Source: Tetmemena sp. SeJ-2015 (lineage: Eukaryota; Ciliophora; Spirotrichea; Sporadotrichida; Oxytrichidae). From it: a DNA stretch of 64,000 bases. A program made the translations under genes and the position numbers. The notes beneath the pieces are model-generated. The model was not told the DNA's origin and made no database searches. It worked only from the letters and a program-made list of their open reading frames with translations. Below, one piece after another: positions 25,501 through 35,515 of the stretch (within the stretch, counting starts at the first letter, position 1; each line of letters opens with the position of its first letter). The DNA lies in contig JAJKFJ010021054.1 in assembly GCA_027382625.1 (NCBI GenBank), positions 1-64,000 on the forward strand, in the 5' to 3' direction.

Positions 25501-26851
25501 CAGGAAAGAGGGCTAGTTTAAAAGATTCCTTTTAAGATACAGAAACCTAATTTACAGCTTTTGAATGAAATGGAGAGCAAAGAATCAGAATAAAGCAGAG
25601 GATTGCAGATATATTTTTTAATTACTTTATTTTTAGAGGATACGTAGACTAGCAGTTCAGCAAATTAGAAAACATGGGCTTCATTTAGAGAAACAACTTA
25701 GAGAGTGGAAACTAGCAACGGTCATAGTAAAATTAAAATGAGAAGTTCAAAGGGAGGCTGAATCTCTTAGAAAAAGCTAAGAAGGAGCTGGCAGAGGTTA
25801 ACAGTGAAGTAGTTTGATTACTTGAGTTAATTATTTTCGTATTATATTTAAGTTTTAAATGGAAATAATTAAACAAATTCAACTGCAGAAGGCAACACCT
25901 TACTCTTTCATTCCATCTAATTAAGATTAACTCTGAAATAACTAGAGCAATAATGAATTGTCTCTGCAGGAAATAAAAAGGCGAGCACTGAAAAGTAAAA
26001 AGAACAAGAAATAGAATGTAAGGAAGTATTATGGTTTTACTATTGTGTCTTTTAGTTGTGGAAGAAAAAACAGAAATTAAGGCTTTAGTACGTAAATTTT
26101 TGATGTTAAGAGTTGTTTAGACAGTCTAATATTTATAAAATTAAAGAAGATCACTTAATCCAATTAATTAATTGAATTATTTTAATAAATTTATTGAGAT
26201 TCGTAAAGATAATTAATGTAAGAGAGAGAATGGGATTTTGGAGTTGACTTTAAATTGATATTTTTATAAAATAAAAACAATCTGAATAATTGAACTTTTA
26301 TATTTTAAACTAATTAAACAATAAAAGTTAGAATGAAGAGAAATTCGAGGATGAGGATTTGTAGCAGCTGAAAATTAAGGCACTAGAGTATGATCATTGT
26401 TATATTAACATGAAGTTGCATTTAGGTTCTACTAAACTTAGAAGGGGAATAAAATATAGAAGAGGAGGAGATTCAAATCCAAAAGGAAGATAAGGAAGCT
26501 TAAGAAGAAGTTGCAGCTTTTGACTGAACTCAAAACTCTCAGACTTACAAATTACACTTAATCAAAAAAGGAAAAGATTAAGAAAAGTAGAGAAAAAGAT
26601 TCAATAAGCGTCTAGAATTAGTTTAACTTTTAAGATAATGAAGAAGTAGAGGAGCAGAAGTTTTCTTTGTTTGAAAGTGGTCTGAAGTAGCTTGTGGAGC
26701 AGAGAAGAAAGTGGGACAACTATTTACTTAAGAAAATACCAAACTATGACTTATTTAAGAAAGAGATACTTCGCAAATATTTGATTCCTGCTCAGGATAT
26801 AGAGCCACCAAAGAGACCTACTCTTAATTGGCAAATCTACTTACAAGTTTG
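22571..26851 (+). CDS. NEK-like serine/threonine kinase with long Q-rich tail
   Basis: Two introns, 22611-22681 (71 nt) and 22887-22917 (31 nt), are needed to read the catalytic domain: glycine loop GEGSYSTV, lysine in YALKQV, hinge MEFADGGDL, catalytic loop HRDLKSANVFL, then GDMNVSKLAR, GTPFYASPEVW and SDIWSMGCVLYEMAALKPPF. This layout is closest to NEK/NimA kinases. The DFG triplet is DMN. After the domain (ending near 23480) a Ser/Gln/Leu-rich tail continues through several frame changes, with blocks such as SLRSLQSSQLSLRQQLMMDE and MGFIQRNNLESGNQQ, to a last block ending PPKRPTLNWQIYLQV-TGA at 26851. The kinase part is secure. That the tail to 26851 belongs to the same gene is inferred from strand, spacing and lack of any start signal; a second gene may begin near 25560. 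Confidence 0.8.
22611..22681 (+). other. Kinase intron 1, 71 nt
   Basis: GTATGT...ATTTAG. Splicing creates the first Gly of the GEGSYSTV loop. Confidence 0.85.
22887..22917 (+). other. Kinase intron 2, 31 nt
   Basis: GTAAAA...CTCAG. Splicing gives SQTLCIVMEFADGGDL, the conserved hinge. Confidence 0.85.
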
Positions 26852-27085
26852 AAAACTTGATTTCTGTGATTGAATTATTATTTCAATAAAAATACTTTAA
26901 GTATTTTTATCTTTTGGAGATAGGTTATGATATCGTGAGTGCGTAAGTTAGGAAATACTGTGGAGATTAGCTAATACTTAGCTCATGCAATAGTGACTAT
27001 TGGCTCAAAACTAGTATTTAAGCGACGAAATAAGCACAGTTAATAATTTCATTTTAAATCTTACCCTTACACCCTACAGTGATTC

Positions 27086-29066
27086 ATGTTGAAACAATTA
27101 AACCTCTATAAGAACATATACAATCGGAATTTATTTCTAACTTCACTTAGGTTTATTATAATCAAGACTCACCCAAAGTCAACAGCTCATCATCAGATCT
27201 TAACTGGCTGCCTTCTCCACCACCTAGGCTGGCCCCATCGACAAGAAGGTCTGGAAAAACGCTCTCGAGGTAAGTTCTTCATATACATCATTACATTTTG
27301 AAAACACGATATAAATCAATGCTTATATAATTAGATTTTGGAGTGCCTATTGGCTAAGAATGTGTTTCTGTGTGTCAAGTAATGTGATGTTGATATATCT
27401 TTAGGCCACCCGTGATGTTAAAGATGGCGCTTCCATCTTGGCAGGAGGATTCGGTCTGTGCGGTATCCCTGAGAACCTCATCAAGGCTGTGGCTAAGCAC
27501 GACATCAAGGACCTCACCCTCATCTCCAACGAGTGTGGCTCCAACGACTACGGCCTCTCTCTTCTCTTGAGAAAGCATCAAGTGAAGAAAGACTAAAGAC
27601 ACTTAACTTATAGAAGGATTAAGTTTATGAAGAAGGTTGTTTGCTCCTACATTGGAGTCAACAAGGTCTTTGAACAGCAATATCTGAACGGAGAGGTCGA
27701 GGTCGAGCTCACCCCTCAAGGTAACTTAGCTGAGAAGATCAGAGCAGGTGGTGCAGGTATCCCAGCCTTCTACTCCCCAACTCCCTATTATTCTACCAAT
27801 TGTAGTTGCTATATAGGTAATGAGATAATTGACTGGTGCAGGAACCTACCTCGAAACTGGAAAGATCCCTCTTCGTTTCACTTCAGATGGCAAGGTGGCC
27901 AAGTACGGAAAGCCCAAGGAGGTCAGGGAATTCAACGGCAGAAGATATCTGCTTGAGGAGACTATCACTGGTGACTACGCCTTCGTCAAGTGCTGGAAAG
28001 CCGATAAGGACGGAAACCTTGTCTTCCACAAGACCGCAAGAAACTTCAACCCTGACTGCGCCACTCATAACATCGATTATTAAGATGGTTATAGCACTTA
28101 CTCTGCATTTTAAATGACTGCAGCCAAGATAGTGATTGCTGAGGCTGACATGGTTGTCGAAACTGGCGAACTCAAGCCAGATGAGATTCACTGCCCAGGT
28201 ATTTACGTGGACAGAGTCGTCTAAGGTATTGCAGAGCAGAAGCGTATCGAGAAGCTAACCTTCAAGAGCGTGGGTGGCCCTCAAATCTAAGCCAAGAGCG
28301 AGCAAGAGAAGCAGACTAGAATCAGAATTGCCAAGAGAGCAGCTGGCGAGATTAAGCCTAACATGTATGTCAACCTTGGTATCGGTATGCCCACAACTGT
28401 TGCTAACTTCGTTGACCCAAGCAAGAATGGGAAGATCGAAGATTAATTTATTATGTGTACTTCCACGCTGAGAACGGTCTCCTAGGTATTGGAGAGTACC
28501 CAGAGGTCGGACAAGAGGACCCAGATCTCATCAACGCTGGTAAAGAGACTGTCACCATTAAGAGAGGTGGTGTCATTTAAATACAAGAGATCTTTCATTT
28601 CTTAGTCATCGTTCCCTCATCTATGGCCTTCGGTATCATTAGAGGAGGTCACTTGGACATGACCATTCTTGGAGGTTTACAAGTAGCCCAAAACGGAGAT
28701 CTCGCAAACTGGATCATCCCAGGCAAGATCGTGAAGGGTATGGGAGGTGCCATGGACTTGGTGTCCTCTGTGAAGAGAGTGCTCTGCGTGATGGCTCTAA
28801 CTGACAAGTTCGGTGACAAGAAGTTCAGAAAGACCGTGGACCTCCCAGTGACTGGAGTCCGCTGTGTTAACACTCTAGTCTCTAACGAAGCCTTGTTTGA
28901 ATTCACTGCCAATGGAGTAGTCCTTAAGGAAGTCGCTAGAGGCATGACTGTTGAAGACATCAGAGCCCTAACTGATGTTGACTTCATCGTAGACCCCAAC
29001 CTAGGAGTGCTCGAGGATAACTTCTCCGACTACGCCGGTGGCCAAGGTGAAGACATCTTCGCTTGA
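27086..29066 (+). CDS. OXCT1: Succinyl-CoA:3-ketoacid CoA transferase (SCOT), mitochondrial
   Basis: Transfers CoA from succinyl-CoA to acetoacetate in mitochondrial ketone-body use. The mature start has an Arg/Ser/Gln-rich presequence (RSQLAAFSTTQAGPIDKK). Both CoA-transferase halves follow: [39 protein letters not shown], then the beta half with [10 protein letters not shown], the catalytic-glutamate motif [23 protein letters not shown] and [16 protein letters not shown]. The end is [12 protein letters not shown]. One intron (27270-27404) and five pointer-bounded IESs interrupt it, and each removal restores the conserved protein. One further frame adjustment is needed in the first 100 nt, so the ATG at 27086 is probable rather than certain. 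The coding part is clearly more GC-rich than its IESs. Confidence 0.96.
27270..27404 (+). other. SCOT intron, 135 nt
   Basis: GTAAGT...CTTTAG between NALE and [10 protein letters not shown]. It may itself contain an IES. Confidence 0.75.
27583..27627 (+). other. IES 1 in SCOT, 45 bp, pointer TGAAGAA
   Basis: TGAAGAA at 27583-27589 and 27628-27634. Removal gives [14 protein letters not shown], as expected for the family. Confidence 0.95.
27780..27831 (+). other. IES 2 in SCOT, 52 bp, pointer ACT
   Basis: ACT at 27780-27782 and 27832-27834. Removal gives [18 protein letters not shown]. Confidence 0.93.
28063..28116 (+). other. IES 3 in SCOT, 54 bp, pointer ACT
   Basis: ACT at 28063-28065 and 28117-28119. 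Removal gives [19 protein letters not shown]. Confidence 0.93.
28442..28449 (+). other. Putative 8-bp IES in SCOT, pointer ATTA
   Basis: ATTA at 28442-28445 and 28450-28453, with ATTT between. Removing 8 bp corrects the frame to [18 protein letters not shown] sequencing indel is the alternative. Confidence 0.6.
28572..28604 (+). other. IES 5 in SCOT, 33 bp, pointer GTCAT
   Basis: GTCAT at 28572-28576 and 28605-28609. Removal gives [19 protein letters not shown]. Confidence 0.95.
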
Positions 29067-29472
29067 TTTGTACGTCAGGAAGTCCCCTTCTCAGAGGCAG
29101 TTATTTAACATATTTAATCACCACACAAGCAACAAAAAATAAGAAGATTTGTCTCTGAAGTGATTATAGCATAATTATTTTAAGCAAGATATTGCATTAC
29201 GTAGTAAATTTATAGTATGAACTAACCAAAATCTTATTAACAAGGTGCAAAACCAGCAGTAAATAATTAGATAAGATTTTTTCACTATTTAAATATTAGT
29301 CTCGCTTACGATTTTCGCACTTTTTATGGTCTCTGATTATTATAGTATCAACATTCATTACTTTTATGATACCTCATAATTACTATTTCAGCAATAATGT
29401 GAATCACAACTCGTTCTCTTTCCTCAAACTTATTTTTGTAGATGAATTATGTTAATCAAGAAATAAAAAGAG
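29067..29472. other. Convergent 3' spacer
   Basis: AT-rich region between the converging SCOT gene and the small minus-strand gene. No feature recognised. Confidence 0.4.
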
Positions 29473-29886
29473 TCATAACCTCGCTTAGCTTTAAGACTTC
29501 TTAACAAGTTTGATAGAGAGGGGCGGGAGTGCTCCCCCAGTTTATATATTCTTCTAATTGTAAATGATCTTGTACTGCTGATTGTTATTCTCAAAGTTGT
29601 AAATAGTCTTGTCCTTCTTTTATTCAATTATGAATTTGGGGACAGACTTTTTCCTTAATCCAAAGCCTGGAGGATGATTCTAAAAGCTTTAGTCTGATAA
29701 TCTAGCCAGAATAGGGAGGTTGCGTGAAGTTGCCAAGCCGGTTCTGTCTTCTAAACTATCTATAACTGAGAATTTCCTTTGATGGTGAAAATCTGGCTTA
29801 GTGGCAACCAGTGAATTTCTGAAGGTTGCAAGGTTTATGGTTTGCTGAGTCTGGAGCATTTCTCCTTTTTCCAAATAAGCACGCAT
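29473..29886 (-). CDS. 137-aa hypothetical protein
   Basis: One continuous frame from ATG 29886 to TGA 29473, with several UAA/UAG glutamines. The protein starts MRAYLEKGEMLQTQQTINLA. It contains PDFHHQRKFSVIDSLEDRTG, a Pro/Gly/Lys-rich middle (PPGFGLRKKSVPKFIIEQ) and an Asn/Gln/Tyr-rich segment, and ends KKSQSQARL. It is basic, with no signal peptide or membrane segment. I do not recognise it, but the amino-acid composition and lack of breaks argue that it is a real small gene. Confidence 0.65.
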
Positions 29887-30125
29887 GCTATCCTAATTTA
29901 GGCCTTTAAATGGACTATGCTGATTCAACCCCCTCCAATGTTATCATAAAGTTAGAAAAAGGTTTGTATTATATTCTTTTTAATTAATTAAGTTAAATAG
30001 TTAAAAAAAAAAGATAAATTTATACCTAATTAAAAGTATTACAAAAATACAAATATCTTCTCTAAAATAAATTAGCGTAAACTTCATAAAGTTCACAATC
30101 TTGTATCTTACTAAATAACTTAAAA

Positions 30126-31983
30126 TCAGGGAGTAATTTAAAACACAAGCCAACGATCTACACTCTGAAGACTCCATAGGAGGAAAATATAGGATAAGGT
30201 TTGCAACTTAAATACCCTGAGAGTAAAAATGAAACTTAGATAAGATGGATAGTTGTTTTAGTAATATGAATTAAGAATTTAATTGCACAACTTACTTAAA
30301 CTTTCCTTTCTTTCCTTGTGGCTTTAATTGCTTTTGTTAAATATTTTGGTTTCATTCTTGAGTTCGAACTTTTTCTCTTGAATTGCTTATAGTGGTAGCT
30401 TTATGAGTTGCTGTATTTCTTGCTGTCTTTCAGTCTTTAGAGTCTCTGCAAAGTTTTGCTAATTCTTATGCACTTTGTAGTTCTTGTGATAGACAAGAGT
30501 CTTCTCCCCCATGTTCAAATAGTCTGAGTCAAGCATCTTAGGCATGGGAGCCTGTCCACCTCTTAATAAGCTACTAAATGAGCTTAAACTTTATCAAAAT
30601 CTTTCTTTAAAATATGTTATCAAGCTCTTTTCCTAGCCTTGTTGAGCTTAATGATCTCCATGATGTTGCGTTTGTAGTTCTTTTCCATCTGATGGTTTCA
30701 TAATGCATTCGCCTCAACTCCCTGTCCGAGGGATAAGGCTTTATATACTCTGCAAACTGGTCAAGAGTGCTCTTATTCAAAGTCAGGAAGTCCATCTCGT
30801 TAATTATGTAGACTTGGCAAGGCACTTCTGTTATTACTGTGTACTCAATAGGCTGATGCTAGATGACCGAGTTGTGACAAAAGACGTCTCCATGTTCCAA
30901 GATATCCAATTGGAGAAGTTTAGTTTCAAACAAGCCCTTTCTAAGTTCAGTGATCATAGGCTCTTCAAAAAATAACCTTATAGTGATTTATTTTTCTCTC
31001 TTCAATGAGTTCATCAAATTGGAGAAAGCCATTCTCAGGTATTTTTCTGAAACTGACCTTCTTGATAACTTTGAGTCTTCCACTCTTCACGAAATACACT
31101 CTGCCGGGATCGTCGCCTTGCTTTACTACCACTTACTTGGATTGAAGTTTCTATGGCACTGTCTTTGTGGCAAAATACATGAGAGTTATCTTATCCAGAT
31201 TTTGAAAGAGAGGGAAATTAATGTAGTACTAAGCGATGTCATGGATCTTCTCAACCTAATGAGTCTTTATAATTTTATCGTATGTGTCCTTATTCATCAC
31301 TATGAAGTATGCGTCTTCTCTAGTATGGCAAGAGGCGTTTCTAGGAGCGCCATAGAGCAAAGAAAGATCCCCAAAGGCATCTCCTTTCTTCAATATTGCA
31401 ACTTCTTTCGCCAACTTTCGGGTAGTCAAACTGATCAAGAGTTAGCTTAAAATCATTAATATTATATGCCTTAGTTTTCCTAATAAATTAAATAATCAAT
31501 GCCAGTTTTATCATCCACCACTTTTATCAAAATGTCAACGCTTCCCTCTAGGATTATGAAAAATGAATCTCCCCTATCTCCTTGTTCGAAAAGCACCTTG
31601 TTCTCTGGAAGGAAGAGCATTTGCAGATTCCTGCAGAGTTCATTAAGTTGATCTTCTGTGCTCTGCTAATTGAATTCCTTGAACACCTTGATATCCTTGA
31701 CATGGTTTTTGAGAATGTCTATTTATTCATCTGATCGCTCTTCGGGTCGTAACTTCAATATGAACTTAAGATCCTTATCATCTAGCACCTGCTTTTCCTT
31801 TTAGGTCTAAGGTAAAATCTCCTCGTGATCACTATCATCATCCTGACTATTGATTGCTTGATCTAAAATCATAGACCTAGTCCGTGCTTGCCCTTAGAGA
31901 GTAACCCTCTCTGGATTATTTTCTTAGCCCACTATAGAGACTTAAGAATCTGTAGGCTCAACTGTAATTTAGACTTGATCCAT
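30126..31983 (-). CDS. Cyclic-nucleotide-binding-domain protein, 568 aa
   Basis: ATG 31983, TGA 30126. Removing three IESs (29, 37 and 85 bp) leaves 1707 nt, exactly 569 codons. Two cNMP-binding domains are visible. The first has LPENKVLFEQGDRGDSFFII, then LKKGDAFGDLSLLYGAPRNA, which is the phosphate-binding cassette (GDxxLxxxxPRNA). The second has VVVKQGDDPGRVYFVKSG and a degenerate cassette region. A roughly 130-residue tail contains KMLDSDYLNMGEKTLVYHKN and a KEKK-rich helix. The N-terminal 90 residues are acidic and Q-rich without a PKA pseudosubstrate site that I can see. It resembles ciliate PKA-regulatory-like or ciliary CNBD proteins; a classical PKA R subunit is less likely because of the long linker and tail. 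Confidence 0.85.
30568..30652 (-). other. IES in CNBD gene, 85 bp, pointer ATTAAG
   Basis: CTTAAT (plus) at 30562-30567 and 30647-30652. Removal joins TTNATSWRS to LRGGQAPMPKML. Confidence 0.75.
30969..31005 (-). other. IES in CNBD gene, 37 bp, pointer TTGAAGAG
   Basis: CTCTTCAA (plus) at 30961-30968 and 30998-31005. Removal gives QFDELIEEPMITELRKGLF. Confidence 0.9.
31446..31474 (-). other. IES in CNBD gene, 29 bp, pointer CTAA
   Basis: TTAG (plus) at 31442-31445 and 31471-31474. Removal gives LIYQENQLLISLTTRKLAK. Confidence 0.8.
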
Positions 31984-32093
31984 TTTTAAATATACTCTTA
32001 ATTATTTATAGATATTAACCTAATCATAAATAGCTAAAGACTACTGAAATAGAAAAGAACTATCATATACATTTGCCTGCAGCAGAAGTAGTT

Positions 32094-33958
32094 TCATAGC
32101 CTCCTCTGCTTAAATTGCTCTTAGATTTGAGATACTCTCCTCTCTGAGGACGTAGGAGGCAGCTCCTAATCATTTTCTTGGTGTCTATCAGTTTCATCTT
32201 CTTCATAGAGCTGAGGTGCCGCACTTTCTGAAGGCTGCTAAGGATTAGTAGCCAATATTTCACTCTTGCTCCTCTTCTTGTTTTTGTTCTTCTCTGTTTT
32301 TCTATTTTTGTCCAAGTATTACAGATTGACAGCTGGATCAACCACTCTCTTCTCATCTAGCTGGTTCTCCTTCTCTATCCTATCCAGTCTCTAAACTCCA
32401 CTTAGCACATCAGAGGAGGAGGAACTTCTGAAGAATATCTCATGAGACTGATTCAGAGTCAAAGCTGTTAGCAAGTGAATACTTGCTGCAAGAAGAGAAA
32501 TTATAGAACTTGAAAAAATAGGTAGTGCCTGGCTTGACTGAAGCATCTAAAGTGGAAGGATAGTCAACACAGAAAAAAGGCTCCCAATAAGTTAAAGCAG
32601 GGTAAAAAGTAGAGCTAGTTGTGCTCGAAGCCTTCCATCAGTTATTTTAAGGCCTATCACAAAACTTTGAAAGATCAGGCCCCAACTCAAAATCCTTTAA
32701 AGCACTTTTAGAGCTTGAAATGCTACAAGGTTATTCATAGCTGCTAACTATAAGATATCTAAGAGGAGAGCCTCTGTTGCGATTGAAATCAGCATGGTGA
32801 ATGATAGTATCTTTATTAGTCGAAGCAAAGATTTCTCTTTTCCAATAAATTTGGAGTAGGGGAAATATAGAATGAAGCAGAGAAAGCTCGAAAGAAAGAG
32901 CTAGAAGTATGAATCTTAAAGTGAGAGGTCTAAGTTGATGTTACTCTGGAGTTAGATCTATGACTTTTCCTCAATCCCTTGTAGGATAACTGAATTCATG
33001 ATTATCAAAATGCTCCATCTCTTGATATACAAAGTTAAAAGCACCTGCATTCAGTAAATATAATGAGATATACTGTTACTTCAAAATATGAGAGAAGCCT
33101 TGGCCTTATAAACTTTAGGCTGTCTTTTTATGCTGAAGACTTTTCCTTGTAATTTGGTCCTTATTTGGGCTAGCTGTTGATTCGTTGTTTAAAACAGCTG
33201 CATTGTGATTAATATTTTCTTCTTCCAGTTTAGCATAGGGCCCTTATGCATCATTTCTAGCATTTACTTTTGCTTCTGCCCCTGGCTTGTTGAGCGATTC
33301 CTAGTTCTATTTAATTGTGCTGTAATTCTAGCTTTTTTTATTTTTAGGCTCAACAACCTCGTTTAGAGAATTCCTTTGCCTCAGTTTGTGATTGATGGAT
33401 TGAATCTTCCTATGAGAAGAGCCCGCCGAGTTCATGAGATTTTCTGTACCATGAGTTATCAGCTCTATCTAGGGATATGTTCATGGCCTTTTCTTTAGCT
33501 TTCTGTTTAGAGTTGACCTGCATCTCCATATTTTAAGTCCTGTCATTCTCTAAATTCCCTTAGTCAGTTTCTAATCCCTCTTCAGTAACATCGTTATTGT
33601 CTTGATCCGGTGTGTTCTAAGTTATAATATAATGTAGAGATACAATTATATAGATCTTAAGATGCTTGCTGATCTCAAAGTGATTGTAGGTGACCTCTCT
33701 TGCAGAAGTATTTTTAATGGAGTCTAGATCATAGTCAGAGATATTTTCTATATCCTCCAAATTCAAGCTAAGCTTTTTCCTATTCTTGGACCTTCTGTTA
33801 TGCGTATTGGCATCTCCTTCTTTGCTAAATGATTGCATATTACTACTTCCATGAGTCTAGTCGAATATATTGCTCTCCCTTCGCTCTGTCTCCTCAACAA
33901 CGGATGAGGACTTCGAACAAGTGCAATGAATGTTAATCAAACTGCACTACTGAGTCAT
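32094..33958 (-). CDS. Large low-complexity protein, unrecognised
   Basis: Starts MTQQCSLINIHCTCSKSSSV at 33958 after an in-frame TGA. It runs through a charged/Ser-rich region (RRSKNRKKLSLNLEDIENIS), a Lys/Asn/Gln-rich stretch, and SNSRVTSTQTSHFKIHTSS. A Ser/Leu segment follows (RGSPLRYLIVSSYEQPCSIS), then YWEPFFCVDYPSTLDASVKP and GTTYFFKFYNFSSCSKYSLA. It ends with an acidic Q-rich tail to TGA 32094. At least five frame changes imply unremoved IESs or introns. Individual blocks are clearly protein-like, but I cannot name the family. The 5' end overlaps the apparent end of the membrane-protein gene upstream (see findings). Confidence 0.6.
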
Positions 33959-34963
33959 TATGATTGTGCTCAGACTAAATCTAGTTGAAACCGTTGTTGC
34001 TCATCATTATGTTTGCATTGGAGGATTCTCTTTGTCTTGGCTGCTATCTCTAATGAAACTCCACATAGCCTCGCCCATCTTGCTTCAGTCCATTCAAGAG
34101 TGATTGATTGCTCGGCAGTTTAATGAAGTTTGTGACTACGAGTATGAAGATGAGTAAAGAGAGGATAGATGTGATGGCAGGTGGGGTGAAAACTAAATCA
34201 GTAGTTAAATTATCTCCTTCTCTCTCTCTCATAGTCAGATTTAGACTGAATGAGTTGGACGCTGCATAGGATAAAGCTATTCCCAACAGCATCGCCAGAT
34301 TTATTCTATTGTGTATTGATTAGTTGTATCTGCCTTGGTGCAACTAAAGACTCATAATTCTCGAAAGTGCGTCAAAAGGAAAAGTCAAGCCAACTATCAA
34401 TCGAAATACAATTAGCTTATCAATGTCGTTTAAGGCTCCAAGCAGTCCTAAGTTGGCAAAAATTGAGAAAATTAGACTGATCAACAGCACTTTTTTAATG
34501 CCATGCTTTGATAGTAGCTTAGAAATCACGAAAAATGAAATAATTCTACCTGCGAAATAGGCAGCATTCAAGAGAACTAAAATTGTAAAAATAGAAATGC
34601 TTCTCACCTATTTTGTAAACCAATCCACATATTTCAAATGTATGCATTATAATGTGGAGAGTTTATTAAAAACTTTCTTATAGTTCTTAGAGAAGTTTCT
34701 ATTGCTCTAAATTCTAAGAATCGAATTTCCTCTCTATCTCAGCAGCTTCTGCTTTGTATAGTTTGAAATAGCCAACAGGTTCTATCCACTAAAAACGAAA
34801 ATTTCAAAAAATGCATAGGAAAATAAAATAAATGAGTGTCAACAAAACAGTAATGATTTTATGTACTTACAGCTACGTTAAAAGAACTAATGAAAGATAG
34901 TAGAATCAGTAATAAATTTGCTCCCAGATTTTTGTATTTAGAACTCCTTATTGAAGAATCCAT
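33898..34963 (-). CDS. MFS-like multi-pass membrane protein
   Basis: Starts MDSSIRSSKYKNLGANLLLI at 34963. A hydrophobic first segment is followed by an intron-like GTAAGT...TTTTTAG, then a soluble charged loop (LYKAEAAEIERKFDSQNLEQ). A run of membrane segments follows: ISIFTILVLLNAAYFAGRII, KVLLISLIFSIFANLGLLGA, LIVFRLIVGLTFPFDALSR, INLAMLLGIALSYAASN and ITSILSLLIFILVVTNFI. The SKLLSKHGIKKVLLIS loop between segments resembles the MFS GxxxDRxGRR loop only loosely. After the last segment a hydrophilic tail runs to TGA at 33898, inside the next gene. About six segments are visible, half a typical MFS protein. The transporter call is therefore tentative; the membrane nature is clear. Confidence 0.6.
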
Positions 34964-35515
34964 CTACCTCTCACTGCTTGTAGATCTATTGGTGCTATCT
35001 TGCTAAGTATTCGGATTTTAGATACTGGGAGGAATTTGTATGGCTTTCATAGTGCTGATGTTAAGTTTGCAGTTGTTTTTTGTTCAGCTGCTAATAAATT
35101 TCTAATTATATTAGGCCATAGCTACACCCATTTAGAACAAATATATTTTTACTCTCTCTTCAATACTTTCATAACCAGAACAAAAGATTATTCAACAGCT
35201 AGACAATTCTCTCAACATCTAGATTTAACATTCATTGTGCTACTGCAAACTCTGTCCACAATTTTTTATTTAAGTTTGCATTGGTGGTCTTCCTGAGTCG
35301 GAGAGGAGGGAAAGCTAAAATAATAAAGAGCTATGAATTCGGCTGTTTTTAAAGCGAAATCATTTAATGGACTGGATAAAAGGGTATAATAAATTATTAA
35401 TGCAGCCTGGCAAACTCGAGAGAGATCCACTTTATTAAATAACTAAAATTATTGAGAAAAAGCTCCTCTTATCAAATATAAAAGCTGTCTCTTACCAAGA
35501 TATATAAATTTAATA
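34964..35515. other. Divergent intergenic region
   Basis: Between the minus-strand membrane-protein gene and the plus-strand lipase. AT-rich. A short plus frame at 35000-35296 has no Q-codon or motif support. A TATAAAAGC / ATATATAAATTTA stretch lies 10-50 bp before the lipase ATG, a plausible core promoter. Confidence 0.4.

Noticed and set aside
28649..28999. Minus-strand 116-aa open frame
   Set aside because: Shadow of the conserved SCOT C-terminal half on the plus strand.
30620..30700. Alternative C-terminus of the CNBD gene (QMEKNYKRN...)
   Set aside because: It ends at TGA 30620 but has no pointer to join it, whereas the ATTAAG pointer joins the other frame to a long protein-like tail and makes the total length divisible by three.
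30703..31450. Plus-strand frames of 90 and 166 aa
   Set aside because: Antisense to the two cyclic-nucleotide-binding domains and their IESs.
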